From positions 1 to 46,430 of the forward strand of contig SVJD01000014.1 of the NCBI GenBank assembly GCA_015069165.1: a stretch of 46,430 bases of DNA, given 5' to 3'. This document shows, in pieces, positions 16,217-25,332 of this stretch. Below the pieces are notes generated by a model. That model had not been told where the DNA came from. It saw nothing but the letters and a program-made list of their open reading frames with translations, and searched no databases. Numbering within the stretch: the first letter of the stretch is position 1; every line of letters begins with the position of its first letter. The stretch is from Oscillospiraceae bacterium (GTDB lineage: Bacteria; Bacillota; Clostridia; UBA1212; UBA1255). The position numbers were made by a program, and so were the translations under genes.

Positions 16217-17815
16217 ATGAAAGATCAAAACAACTATGCGATTGAATTAGAAAACATTACCAAGACATTTGGCAGTGTTGTTGCTAACAAGAACATAAAC
16301 ATTAACGTTAAGCAGGGTGAGATTCTCGCCCTGCTTGGCGAAAATGGTTCCGGCAAAACTACTCTTATGAATATGTTGTCGGGAATTTATAAACCGGACA
16401 GCGGAGTTATTAAAGTTAACTCAAAGCCGGTTACTATCCATTCGCCGGAGGATTCCAAAAAGTATGGTATCGGAATGGTGCATCAGCATTTTAAATTGGT
16501 AGAAGTTTTTTCTGCTGCTGATAATATATGGATGGGTACAGAAAAAACAGGTTTTATACTAAAAAAAGACAGATACAAGAAAATTGCGAAAATCAGCGAG
16601 AAATTCGGCTTTGAATTTAATCCCCAAAAGCTTGTGTCTAATATGTCTGTCAGCGAGAAACAGACTCTTGAAATATTAAGGGTGCTTTATTACGGAGCTA
16701 AAGTTATCATTCTTGATGAACCTACCGCAGTTCTTACGGTGCAGGAAATCAGAAAGCTCTTTGATGTTCTCAGAAAAATGAAAGAGGACGGGCATTCTAT
16801 AATAATAATCACACATAAACTCAACGAAGTAATGGAAATAAGCGACCGCGTAACAATTTTGCGCAAGGGCGAATATATAGACACCGTAAACACTAGCGAA
16901 ACAAGCGAGCAAGAACTTACCGATTTGATGGTAGGACGCAAAGTTAATCTCAATATTAACAGACCGGCAACTGAATTTGATAAGCCTCTCCTTGAAATCA
17001 GAAATCTCACCGTAAAAAATGATGAGCAAGCAAATGCAATAGAAAATGTCAATTTCTACATAAGAGGCGGCGAAATTCTCGGTGTAGCCGGCATTGCAGG
17101 CTGTGGTCAAAAAGAACTATGCGAAGCTATTGCAGGTCTCAGAAAAATAGAAAACGGTCAGATTATACACAAAGGTGAAAATATTGTTGGTCTTGAACCA
17201 AAAACAATAATTGAAAAAGGAATTTCAATGAGCTTTATTCCCGAAGACAGATTGGGAATGGGACTTGCACCTTCGCTTTCAATTACAGATAATATGATTT
17301 TGAAAACGTATAAAGAAAATAAAAAATCACCTTTTGTCGATAGAAATAAAGCTAAAAAGAAAGCCGAAGGTATTATAAAAAGACTTGGCATTGCAACGCC
17401 TTCTGCTGATACGCCGGTAAGAAGACTCTCCGGCGGTAATGTGCAAAAAGTATTGGTAGGACGAGAAATTGATTCCGGACCGAACGTAATTGTTACCGCA
17501 TATCCGGTAAGAGGTCTCGATATTAATTCTTCGTATGCAATTTATGACATTTTAAACGACCAAAAGAAAAAAGGTGTAGGTATTTTGTTCGTTGGAGAAG
17601 ACTTGGACGTAATGCTTGCTCTTTGTGATAAGATTATGGTTTTGTGTCACGGAAAGCTCATGGGAGTAGTTCACGCTCACAAAGCTACAAAAGAAGAATT
17701 GGGACTTATGATGACGGGTGCAAAAGACATTTCCGAAGTGAATGGTAAAGTGGCCGGTATCGCAAAAGATTCCGCGATTCAAGACATAAAGGAGGATTGT
17801 GATGCAAAGCACTAA
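16217..17815 (+). CDS. nucleoside ABC transporter ATPase with two ABC domains (YufO/NupO-like)
   Basis: A 532-residue ATPase with two ABC domains. Domain 1 has Walker A GENGSGKTT near residues 42-50, the SVSEK signature area and Walker B IILDEPT. Domain 2 has a degenerate Walker A (GIAGCGQKEL), an intact signature LSGGNVQK and a Walker B in which the usual acidic end is replaced (VTAYPVRGLD), as is normal for this family. Two fused ABC domains with BMP and two permeases is the YufNOPQ/NupNOPQ arrangement for nucleoside import. AAAGGA precedes ATG 16217. The last 14 bases overlap the next gene, whose AAAGGAGG lies inside this coding sequence. Confidence 0.87.
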   Translation: MKDQNNYAIELENITKTFGSVVANKNININVKQGEILALLGENGSGKTTLMNMLSGIYKPDSGVIKVNSKPVTIHSPEDSKKYGIGMVHQHFKLVEVFSAADNIWMGTEKTGFILKKDRYKKIAKISEKFGFEFNPQKLVSNMSVSEKQTLEILRVLYYGAKVIILDEPTAVLTVQEIRKLFDVLRKMKEDGHSIIIITHKLNEVMEISDRVTILRKGEYIDTVNTSETSEQELTDLMVGRKVNLNINRPATEFDKPLLEIRNLTVKNDEQANAIENVNFYIRGGEILGVAGIAGCGQKELCEAIAGLRKIENGQIIHKGENIVGLEPKTIIEKGISMSFIPEDRLGMGLAPSLSITDNMILKTYKENKKSPFVDRNKAKKKAEGIIKRLGIATPSADTPVRRLSGGNVQKVLVGREIDSGPNVIVTAYPVRGLDINSSYAIYDILNDQKKKGVGILFVGEDLDVMLALCDKIMVLCHGKLMGVVHAHKATKEELGLMMTGAKDISEVNGKVAGIAKDSAIQDIKEDCDAKH

Positions 17816-18950
17816 TAAAGAACCCCTTATTCGCATCGTAAAGCGAACGGGATTAAAAAAGAGATATGCTGCGCTTTTGTATTTGGCATCAGTAATTATT
17901 GCTTTGGGTATAGGTGCGATTCTTCTTTTATCTCTTAAAGCAAACCCTGCAGAATACTATAAACAAATGTTTACATTAGGTACAATCAATAATAAATTTG
18001 CCTATTTGCAATATGAGAATTACATAAAAGAATTTGTGCCGTTATTGATAACTTCGTTGGCTCTTTCTCTTGCATTTAAAATGAAATTTTGGAATATAGG
18101 CGGAGAAGGTCAGTTTATATTGGGTGCTTTGGCAGGTGCCACTGTAGCTTTTCTTGTACCATCTACATTAAATCCGCTTTTGACAATGATTCTTATGATT
18201 TTTGCCGGCGCTCTTGTAGGTGGACTTATAGGTTTACTTACATCTGTTTTAAATGTAAAGTTCGGTACGGACGAAACACTTTTTACGCTGATGTTTAACT
18301 ATATTGCTCTTTATATACTTACATACTTCGGTGAGACAAAAGCAGGGTGGAATATTTTCTTAAAAACAGACTCAGAAAGACCTCAGTTTGCCAAAATTCC
18401 CGAAAATGCAAGAATGATTAAAATTCCGTTAGGCGATTTTTCTTTGGAAATTTCTTTCGTTTTTGTAATACTTCTGGTAGCTTTCATATTTATTTACCTT
18501 ACAAAAACGAAACATGGATATGAAATTTCTGTTGTTGGTGACAGTATAAATACCGCGAAATATTCAGGAATGAAAGTCGATAAAATAATTTGCAGAACGA
18601 TGTTCTTGTCAGCAGCTCTTATAGGTGCGGCAGGTGCAATAAGAACATCAAGCGTTCAGTCACTTTCTACATCAATTACAAACGATGTAGGTTGGACAGG
18701 TATAATTGTTGCTTGGCTTGCAAAGCTTAATCCGATAGGAATTGTAATTGTAACAGCATTGATATCGATTTTACAATGCGGCTGTATAACAGCTTCCGTA
18801 AGTGCAAACAATGTAGACAGCCATTTTGCAGACCTTCTTCAAGGTGTGATTTTGTTTATAATTCTTGCGGCTGATTTCTTTATCAGATTTAAAATCGTAA
18901 TCCGCAAGAGCAGTAAAAAAGCTTCAACACAAAAGGAGGTAAATGTATGA
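17802..18950 (+). CDS. nucleoside ABC transporter permease 1 (YufP/NupP-like)
   Basis: A membrane permease of 382 residues with about eight to ten hydrophobic segments, beginning after a basic N-terminus (RIVKRTGLKKR). The motif FKMKFWNIGGEGQFILGA is the hallmark of this permease family (BPD_transp_2). ATG 17802 is chosen because AAAGGAGG ends 6 bases upstream; GTG 17799 immediately before it is possible. It overlaps the ATPase gene by 14 bases and the second permease by ATGA, so all are translationally coupled. Confidence 0.87.
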   Translation: MQSTNKEPLIRIVKRTGLKKRYAALLYLASVIIALGIGAILLLSLKANPAEYYKQMFTLGTINNKFAYLQYENYIKEFVPLLITSLALSLAFKMKFWNIGGEGQFILGALAGATVAFLVPSTLNPLLTMILMIFAGALVGGLIGLLTSVLNVKFGTDETLFTLMFNYIALYILTYFGETKAGWNIFLKTDSERPQFAKIPENARMIKIPLGDFSLEISFVFVILLVAFIFIYLTKTKHGYEISVVGDSINTAKYSGMKVDKIICRTMFLSAALIGAAGAIRTSSVQSLSTSITNDVGWTGIIVAWLAKLNPIGIVIVTALISILQCGCITASVSANNVDSHFADLLQGVILFIILAADFFIRFKIVIRKSSKKASTQKEVNV

Positions 18951-19942
18951 GTGCATTGGCAGTTGTTACAACCTTTTTGTTTACAGTTTTAAAGTACAAT
19001 ATGGCGCTCCTTTACGGAACGGTGGGCGAGATTGTTACGGAAAAATCCGGCAGCCTTAACCTCGGTGTTGAAGGAACAATGGCAATCGGCGGCATAGGCG
19101 GTTTGCTTATCGGTTGTGCTTTTGACAGTATTTTTGTCGGAATAATTGCTGCATTCGCTTGTGCGGCACTTTGCGGTTTGTTGTTTGCCTTTTTAACAGT
19201 AACACTTCAAGCAAATCAAAATGTAACGGGCCTTACAATTACGACATTCGGTCTCGGACTTTACTTTTTTATCGGTAACGGACTTAAAGCTTCCGGTAAA
19301 TGGCCTGATATGCTTTCTTTAGAAGGTTTTAAAAGCGGAACTGAGCCTATTAAAATTCCTTTATTAAGCAAAATTCCTGTTATAGGTCCTGCTTTTTTTT
19401 CGCACAACATACTTATATACCTCGGTATTATAATTGCCGTAGTTATCTGGTGGTATTTTAAATACACTAAGCCGGGTTTGAGAATTCGTGCGATAGGCGA
19501 AAATCCCGCCTCCGCAGACGCAGTAGGCGTAAATATTACTTTATATAAATATTTGCATCTTATGTTAGGCTCCGGAATTATGGGTATAGGCGGTCTCTTA
19601 ATGGCAATAAATCTTTCCGGTAGTTTTGAAGGCAGCAAATGTTGGATAAACGGTTATGGTTGGATTTCTATAGCTCTTGTAATTTTTGCTAATTGGAATA
19701 CTGTTGCGGCAATACTCGGTACTTTTGTATTCGGACTTTTCAATACGCTTCAAGTTTACGGCGGATCGCTTTCAGATGCTTTCCCGAAAGCGTTAGGTTG
19801 GCTTTCGAAAATACCGCCCCAATTTATGCAAGCACTGCCTTTTGTAATTACTGCAATTGTACTTGTAATTACTTCAATTACAAATAAAAAGAACAACAAA
19901 CCTGCGGCAGTAGGACTTAACTATTATCGAGAAGAAAGATAA
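18947..19942 (+). CDS. nucleoside ABC transporter permease 2 (YufQ/NupQ-like)
   Basis: Second permease (331 residues) with about eight membrane segments and the paired family motif VGEIVTEKSGSLNLGVEGTMAIGG near the N-terminus. It should form a heterodimer with the preceding permease. Start ATG 18947 overlaps the upstream stop (ATGA), with AAAAGGAGG 8 bases before it. The PLP enzyme gene begins 13 bases after the stop. Confidence 0.87.
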   Translation: MSALAVVTTFLFTVLKYNMALLYGTVGEIVTEKSGSLNLGVEGTMAIGGIGGLLIGCAFDSIFVGIIAAFACAALCGLLFAFLTVTLQANQNVTGLTITTFGLGLYFFIGNGLKASGKWPDMLSLEGFKSGTEPIKIPLLSKIPVIGPAFFSHNILIYLGIIIAVVIWWYFKYTKPGLRIRAIGENPASADAVGVNITLYKYLHLMLGSGIMGIGGLLMAINLSGSFEGSKCWINGYGWISIALVIFANWNTVAAILGTFVFGLFNTLQVYGGSLSDAFPKALGWLSKIPPQFMQALPFVITAIVLVITSITNKKNNKPAAVGLNYYREER

Positions 19943-19955
19943 TTAAGGTGAATTA

Positions 19956-21242
19956 ATGAATATTTTATATGATATTTATAACAAATTGGGCATCAGCCCT
20001 GCATTACTCCGTCTTTCACAAGAGGCGGAGTCTGCTTTATCTCAAAGATTTCGAGAAATTGATGCAACAGCTGAGTATAACCAAGCAAAAGTAACGCTCG
20101 CAATGCATAATAACAGAGTAAATGCAACTTGTTTTGCAGCAACTACCGGTTACGGCTATAACGATTACGGACGCGATACTTTAGAGAAGATTTATGCAGA
20201 ATATTTCGGCTCTGAGGCAGCTTTGGTGCGTCCTCAAATTACGTGCGGAACACACGCGCTTACTGTTGCGTTGTCTGCAAATCTTCTTCCCGGCGACGAG
20301 CTTTTATGTCCGGCAGGCGGACCTTATGATACTTTGGAAGAAGTTATCGGTATACGTCCGTCGCCGTGCTCGTTAAAAGAATACGGTGTCACATACCGTC
20401 AGGTAGAGCTTAAAGAAGATGGAACTTTCGATTACAATGCAATACGAGCAGCAATCAATGAAAAAACAAAAATGGCTGAAATACAACGCTCAAAGGGCTA
20501 TAAAACACGTCCGAGTTTTTCAGTTGAACAAATAGGCGAACTGATTCGCTTTATAAAATCAATAAAACCTGACATTATTTGTATGGTTGACAATTGTTAC
20601 GGTGAATTTACGCAGTTTATTGAACCTACTCATGTAGGTGCTGATATGGCGGTTGGTTCTCTTATAAAAAATCCGGGAGGCGGACTTGCTCCTATAGGGG
20701 GATATATTTGCGGAACTCAAGAGTGTATTGATAGGTGTGCATATCGTTTAAGCGCACCCGGTTTGGGACAGGAAGTAGGCGCAAATTTAGGTGTAATGAC
20801 ATCTTTCTATCAAGGATTTTTCCTTGCGCCAAATGTTGTTGCGGGAGCTTTAAAAGGTGCTGTTTTTGCAGCTTATTTATACGAAAAACTTGGCTTCAAA
20901 ACTATTCCTCACAGTACAGAGCCAAGATACGATATTATTCAAGCAGTTGAATTGAGATCTCCCGAAGCGTTGAAAGCTTTCTGCGTCGGAATTCAAGCCG
21001 CTGCTCCTGTTGACAGCTATGTAACACCGGAGCCGTGGGCAATGCCCGGATATGATTCCGAAGTGATAATGGCAGCAGGTACTTTTATACAAGGGTCTTC
21101 CATAGAATTAAGTGCAGACGGCCCGATGAGAGAGCCTTATGCAGTTTTCTTCCAGGGCGGTCTGACATGGCATAATGCCAAACTTGGTATTTTAATGTCA
21201 ATTCAAAAATTGATTGACAGAGGTATAATTAAAATTGATTAA
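19956..21242 (+). CDS. PLP-dependent enzyme, aluminium-resistance/methionine gamma-lyase family
   Basis: A 428-residue fold-type I PLP enzyme that matches the family often labelled aluminium resistance protein or methionine gamma-lyase family (YnbB-like): N-terminal LSQRFREIDATAEYNQAKV, then GYGYNDYGRDTLEKIYAEYFG, the cofactor-binding TCGTHAL, and the presumed PLP lysine in GSLIKNPGGGLAPIGGY. The family's exact reaction is poorly defined; a C-S lyase or related activity is usually proposed. It starts 13 bases after the permease gene and is followed 15 bases later by the GH78 gene, so it is very probably in the nucleoside transporter operon. It may simply be a passenger there. Confidence 0.78.
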   Translation: MNILYDIYNKLGISPALLRLSQEAESALSQRFREIDATAEYNQAKVTLAMHNNRVNATCFAATTGYGYNDYGRDTLEKIYAEYFGSEAALVRPQITCGTHALTVALSANLLPGDELLCPAGGPYDTLEEVIGIRPSPCSLKEYGVTYRQVELKEDGTFDYNAIRAAINEKTKMAEIQRSKGYKTRPSFSVEQIGELIRFIKSIKPDIICMVDNCYGEFTQFIEPTHVGADMAVGSLIKNPGGGLAPIGGYICGTQECIDRCAYRLSAPGLGQEVGANLGVMTSFYQGFFLAPNVVAGALKGAVFAAYLYEKLGFKTIPHSTEPRYDIIQAVELRSPEALKAFCVGIQAAAPVDSYVTPEPWAMPGYDSEVIMAAGTFIQGSSIELSADGPMREPYAVFFQGGLTWHNAKLGILMSIQKLIDRGIIKID

Positions 21243-21257
21243 AAAGGCGGAATATAT

Positions 21258-23348
21258 ATGAATCTTTTCTTTAAAAAAGCACAGCCTGTATGGGCAGAAA
21301 ACAGAGAAAACGAAATGAATGTTACACTTGTATTTACGGCATTTTGCCCGAAATCTGATGAAGCTGTTTTAAGTATTACCGGCTCGTCGTATTACAACAT
21401 ATATGTAAACGGAGAGTTTATTGCTGTAGGTCCTGCAAGAGCGGCTCATGGTTATTATCGTGTAGACAAGCTGAAAATCAAGGCAGATAAGCCTGACAAC
21501 GAAATTAAAATTATAGTTTACGGTTACGCCGCAAACAGTTTTTACCATCTTGATCAGCCGTCTTTTGTTTGTGCTGAAATTGAAAACGAAAGCGGTATTA
21601 TTGCATATACGGAATGTTCCGGCAAAACTTTTAAGGCGTGTGAGTGGTTAGGGAAAATTCAAAAAGTACAAAGATATTCATTCCAACGACCGTTTACAGA
21701 GGTGTACGATTTTACAAAAGAGCAGTTTTCCTCTGTAAAATTAGTTGTGACCGAGGAAAAAAAGTATTTGCACAGAAGAATTTTTTACGGAGAATATGAA
21801 AAAGAAATGCCTTTGGCTTTGATTGAAAAGGGTAGATTTGACATTCGTGATAAGGCAAAATATTATGATGACCGTTCTATTTCGAATATATGTCCTCAGT
21901 TAAAAGGTTTTATTAAAACAGATTTGGACGTTTTTTCTACTGTGGAGGCAGAAAAAATACATCCGGTTGTTGAGGAAAAATGCAATTTGAATATAAGCAA
22001 TACAAATGTAAATGCTAACTCTTTTGTTACATTTGATATGGGGAAAAATCTCACCGGTCTTGTTGGTTTTTCTGCAAATTTAGAAAACAGCGGAGAGATT
22101 ATTATTGTTTTTGATGAAATTTTAAGTAACGGCGATATTGATTTTACCCGTATGACTGCTGCAAATGTTATAATAATTAAAGCAAATGCAGGAAAGTTTG
22201 ATTTCCTTTCTGCCGAGCCTTATACATACAGATATATAAGAGTGTATGTAAAAAATTCTCCTGCGGAAATTTCGGATTTTCATTTAAGAAGGGTAGGTGC
22301 GCCTGCCGTAAATAAAAAACTTAAATCTGATAATGAAAAGCTTCAGGCGATTTTTGATGCGGCGGTTGAAACTTATCGTCAGAATACTTTTGATGTTTAT
22401 ATGGATTGTCCTTCAAGAGAAAGAGCCGGATGGCTTTGTGACAGTTTCTTTACATCTCGTGTTGAACGTGTTCTTACAGGCAAGTCCGAGGTAGAATATA
22501 ACTTCCTCGAAAATTATATTTTGCCTGAGAGCTTCAAGTGTTTGCCTGATGGTATGCTTCCGATGTGCTATCCGGCTGATCACTATGACGGTGTGTTTAT
22601 TCCGAACTGGGCAATGTGGTTTGTTGTGGAATTGCAAGAGTATTTCGTAAGAACGGGAGATATTGAGCTTGTTAATAAAGCAAAAAATCGAGTTTACGGA
22701 CTTTTAAAATATTTAAAGAAATTTGAAAATGAATACGGACTTTTGGAAAAGCTTGAATCATGGGTGTTTATTGAATGGAGTAAGTCAAACGATTTGGTGC
22801 AAGATGTAAGTTTTCCGTCTAATATGCTTTATTCTAAAATTAAAAGAATTGTGGGTGAGCTTTATTCAGACAGTGAAATAGCAAAAGAGGGTGAAAAGCT
22901 TCGCGAAACCATTAAAAAAATGTCATATACTGACAGGGGATTTTTCTGTGATAATGCGTACAGAAGAAACGGCGAGCTTGAGCTTTCCGGCGAATATACG
23001 GAAAGCTGCCAATATTACGCATTCCACACCGGAGTTGCAACAATCGAGGAATATCCTGAGTTATGGAATTGCTTGATTACTGATTTTGGTTTTGAAAGAA
23101 AACAAACAGGAAAATGGCCCGAAATTCATTTTGCCAATGCTTTTATAGGAAATTATTTAAGACTTGATTTGATTTCTATGTATGGTGATGAGGCTGATTT
23201 GCTTAGAAACATTGAAGGATATTTCTACTATATGGCAGAAAAAACAGGTACTTTGTGGGAAAACGACAGTGACGAAGCAAGTTGTAATCACGGTTTTGCA
23301 TCTCATGTACTTTATTGGTTTGATAAGCTCGGTATGCTTAAAGGTTAA
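21258..23348 (+). CDS. GH78-like alpha-L-rhamnosidase family protein, cytoplasmic
   Basis: A 696-residue protein with an N-terminal beta-sandwich (about 20-150, YNIYVNGEFIAVGPAR) and an (alpha/alpha)6-barrel (about 355-696). All four acidic positions used by GH78 rhamnosidases can be placed: D383, E388 and D395 in the block DCPSRERAGWLCD, and E668 in GTLWEND followed by NHGFASHVLYW. There is no signal peptide, so it acts in the cytoplasm on a small imported or internal substrate. It stops soon after the barrel, lacking the C-terminal beta-sandwich seen in larger family members. As the last gene of the nucleoside uptake operon its substrate need not be a rhamnoside; that is open. Confidence 0.75.
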   Translation: MNLFFKKAQPVWAENRENEMNVTLVFTAFCPKSDEAVLSITGSSYYNIYVNGEFIAVGPARAAHGYYRVDKLKIKADKPDNEIKIIVYGYAANSFYHLDQPSFVCAEIENESGIIAYTECSGKTFKACEWLGKIQKVQRYSFQRPFTEVYDFTKEQFSSVKLVVTEEKKYLHRRIFYGEYEKEMPLALIEKGRFDIRDKAKYYDDRSISNICPQLKGFIKTDLDVFSTVEAEKIHPVVEEKCNLNISNTNVNANSFVTFDMGKNLTGLVGFSANLENSGEIIIVFDEILSNGDIDFTRMTAANVIIIKANAGKFDFLSAEPYTYRYIRVYVKNSPAEISDFHLRRVGAPAVNKKLKSDNEKLQAIFDAAVETYRQNTFDVYMDCPSRERAGWLCDSFFTSRVERVLTGKSEVEYNFLENYILPESFKCLPDGMLPMCYPADHYDGVFIPNWAMWFVVELQEYFVRTGDIELVNKAKNRVYGLLKYLKKFENEYGLLEKLESWVFIEWSKSNDLVQDVSFPSNMLYSKIKRIVGELYSDSEIAKEGEKLRETIKKMSYTDRGFFCDNAYRRNGELELSGEYTESCQYYAFHTGVATIEEYPELWNCLITDFGFERKQTGKWPEIHFANAFIGNYLRLDLISMYGDEADLLRNIEGYFYYMAEKTGTLWENDSDEASCNHGFASHVLYWFDKLGMLKG

Positions 23349-23376
23349 AAGGGTACGAGATTTAAAGCAGAATTAT

Positions 23377-23405
23377 TTGACAATGTCAAATTGATGATAT
23401 ATTAT
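23377..23405 (+). promoter_or_regulatory. sigma-A promoter of the NlpC/P60-like lipoprotein gene
   Basis: TTGACA at 23377-23382, a 17-bp spacer and TATTAT at 23400-23405. The -35 box is half of a perfect palindrome TTGACAATGTCAA (23377-23389), which may be an operator or chance. The leader is about 50 bases, with AGGAG near 23446. Confidence 0.65.
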
Positions 23406-23463
23406 TTAGCTATATTTGATGTAACGTAAATGTGAAGAGAAAAAGGAGATGTAAAAACAAGTT

Positions 23464-25047
23464 ATGAAGAAAAAAGCAAAGAAAATGACGTTGTGCTTGT
23501 TTATGCTGTTAGCTATTGCAATGGTGTCGTTTGGTTGCGGAGAAGATGAAAAAAGCAGTCAAACAACACAATCACCGGTTGCAAATGTAACTGATGCTGC
23601 AAAAGCTACTGATGAAGCGACGGCAAAAGCTACTGATGAAGCAACACAAAAACCTATAGATGAGCCTACGGAAGTTCCGACCGAGAAAGCTACGGCAGAA
23701 AGTACGGATGCTGCTTCTGAACCTACTGCAACAAAAACACCGGTTAAAACAGCAACAAAGGCACCTACTGCGAAGCCTACAAACACACCCAAAAAGACGG
23801 CTACAAAAGCACCTGCAAAAACACCTGTGAAAACACCGGTAGCTACAGCAAAGCCGACCGGTGACTCTTCAGGACAGATTACATATAATCAATTGGTTAG
23901 CAATTTGATGAAAGAGGCACAAATTGTTGCTGATTTTATTAAAACGCAGAACTTTATATATGGTGATGCTTCCGTAAATCCTGCCATTAACTGGAAGAGT
24001 CTTAATGCAGCTAATGCTGTTAAGCCCAATGAAAAAATAGTAAGTTGTGACAGACTTGTTTGTTGGATTTTTTACAGAGTAGGTTTCACCGAACAGCCGT
24101 ACAGCCAGGGAGTAACTGTTTTTCCTTTCCCGGCTTGGTGTGAGCAACAAGGCTTTACAAAAATTACAAATGTTTCACAATTAAAAGCAGGAGATATTGT
24201 TTTCGTAAATCCTGATGAGCAGTACAGACCGCAGCACGTTTTCCTTTGTGCCAGCGGCAATCTTGGCGGAAATGTTTACTTGAGATATGATGCAGGAAGC
24301 AATGAACGCATTCAGTGTAAAAAAGGTACAGAGGCTACTCCCGGTAAGCAGCCGTTTAAGGAGGTCATTGCAAACTTTATGTATGCGTACAGACCTACAG
24401 TAAACAAGTTAAATCTTGCGAATGTTTCAAAGCCTTCTTCAACTGTTGCTGTACCGAAGTCAAATGCAACACAAGTGTTTACTGTTGCAGATAAAACTTG
24501 GACAAAACCTAATATAAATGGTGTTTATCCGTTAGATTACAGATACGAGCCGGGAAAAACATACAGTCAGTATGAGCTTCATTTGAAACTTTCTTCTACT
24601 CCTTCGTCAACTGATACTAACTATTGGAATGCAGGCTATATCGGAGTGAGAATGCCTGATCCGAATCTTTTACCGTGGATGGGTAAAGGTGGTATTTATG
24701 TTGCATTCAACGATAAAAATGCAAGCGTTTATTTTGGAGGCGGCGAACCTTGGAATATTAAATTAACCGGAGTTACACTTCCTGTAAGTATATCTACTGC
24801 ACGAGATATTATAGTTGTTGACAGCGGTGAGTATATTAAATTTTATATTGCTACATCAACTAACGCAAAGACATTGTTCTTAACAATGAAAGTTGATCCT
24901 TCAAACGGTGATGTGGCTATTTGGGACGGCGATAATAATTTGATTTATACCGGTGTAGCTACTATTAATGATTGGGGTTACTTTACATTGGTAAACCATG
25001 GCGCGAATTCTAAAGCTTCAAATATTAAAATTTACGGAGCTAACTAA
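23464..25047 (+). CDS. lipoprotein with Thr/Pro/Lys-rich linker and NlpC/P60-type domain
   Basis: A 527-residue exported protein. The lipobox VSFGC places the lipidated cysteine at residue 25. Residues about 30-137 form a low-complexity linker rich in T, A, P and K (repeats of KATDEAT, then TKAPTAKPT), suitable for crossing the cell wall. The cysteine hydrolase-like domain covers about 140-320, with Cys195 in IVSCDRLVCW and His258 in PQHVFLC, as in NlpC/P60 cell-wall endopeptidases. The C-terminal 200 residues look like a beta-sandwich (GYIGVRMPDPN...GGIYVAF...DSGEYIKFYI) of unknown ligand. Likely role: cleavage of peptidoglycan peptides at the cell surface. It has its own promoter and a terminator shared with the convergent gene. 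Confidence 0.78.
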   Translation: MKKKAKKMTLCLFMLLAIAMVSFGCGEDEKSSQTTQSPVANVTDAAKATDEATAKATDEATQKPIDEPTEVPTEKATAESTDAASEPTATKTPVKTATKAPTAKPTNTPKKTATKAPAKTPVKTPVATAKPTGDSSGQITYNQLVSNLMKEAQIVADFIKTQNFIYGDASVNPAINWKSLNAANAVKPNEKIVSCDRLVCWIFYRVGFTEQPYSQGVTVFPFPAWCEQQGFTKITNVSQLKAGDIVFVNPDEQYRPQHVFLCASGNLGGNVYLRYDAGSNERIQCKKGTEATPGKQPFKEVIANFMYAYRPTVNKLNLANVSKPSSTVAVPKSNATQVFTVADKTWTKPNINGVYPLDYRYEPGKTYSQYELHLKLSSTPSSTDTNYWNAGYIGVRMPDPNLLPWMGKGGIYVAFNDKNASVYFGGGEPWNIKLTGVTLPVSISTARDIIVVDSGEYIKFYIATSTNAKTLFLTMKVDPSNGDVAIWDGDNNLIYTGVATINDWGYFTLVNHGANSKASNIKIYGAN

Positions 25048-25077
25048 TATTTGATTTGTGAATTTTAAACTACAGTA

Positions 25078-25112
25078 AAACGGTTCGGGATTTGTTTTCC
25101 GGGCCGTTTATT
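25078..25112. terminator. bidirectional terminator between convergent genes
   Basis: AAACGGTTCGG (25078-25088) pairs with CCGGGCCGTTT (25099-25109), leaving a loop around GATTTGTTTT. It serves the lipoprotein gene from the left and the leftward regulator operon from the right, and its right arm touches the stop codon of the XRE gene. A closely similar hairpin lies at 30754-30784. Confidence 0.7.
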
Positions 25113-25332
25113 CTTTATCTCCATTCAAGATCCATTCCGGATCATATCCAAACTCCATACCGATGAGCTTGGCGAGCATAGGGGAAATAGTTTTGTTTTG
25201 ATTGGTGCCGGGCCGGCTGTTGCTTGTCAGGATGTAAAGGTAGTTTTCCGACATACCGACACGTTTGGCAAATTCACGCTTCGATATTTTTTGTTCTGCA
25301 ATAATTTTGTTCAGTCTTGCTTCCAGTGTCAT
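25108..25332 (-). CDS. small XRE-family HTH protein
   Basis: A 74-residue protein that is almost entirely a helix-turn-helix domain: LNKIIAEQKISKREFAKRVGMSENYLYILTS (about residues 7-37) is a clear Cro/C1-type HTH, followed by a helix (SPMLAKLIGMEFGYDPEWIL). There is no sensor domain, so it is a bare DNA-binding protein, possibly an auto-regulator or co-regulator. Its start overlaps the stop of the LuxR-type gene by ATGA (25329-25332), so it is translationally coupled as the last gene of a three-gene leftward operon. Confidence 0.78.
   Translation of the reverse strand: MTLEARLNKIIAEQKISKREFAKRVGMSENYLYILTSNSRPGTNQNKTISPMLAKLIGMEFGYDPEWILNGDKE

Noticed and set aside
17461-17560. Loss of function in the second ABC domain of the nucleoside ATPase
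   Set aside because: The missing acidic Walker B end and degenerate Walker A are usual in the second domain of this family of sugar and nucleoside importers.
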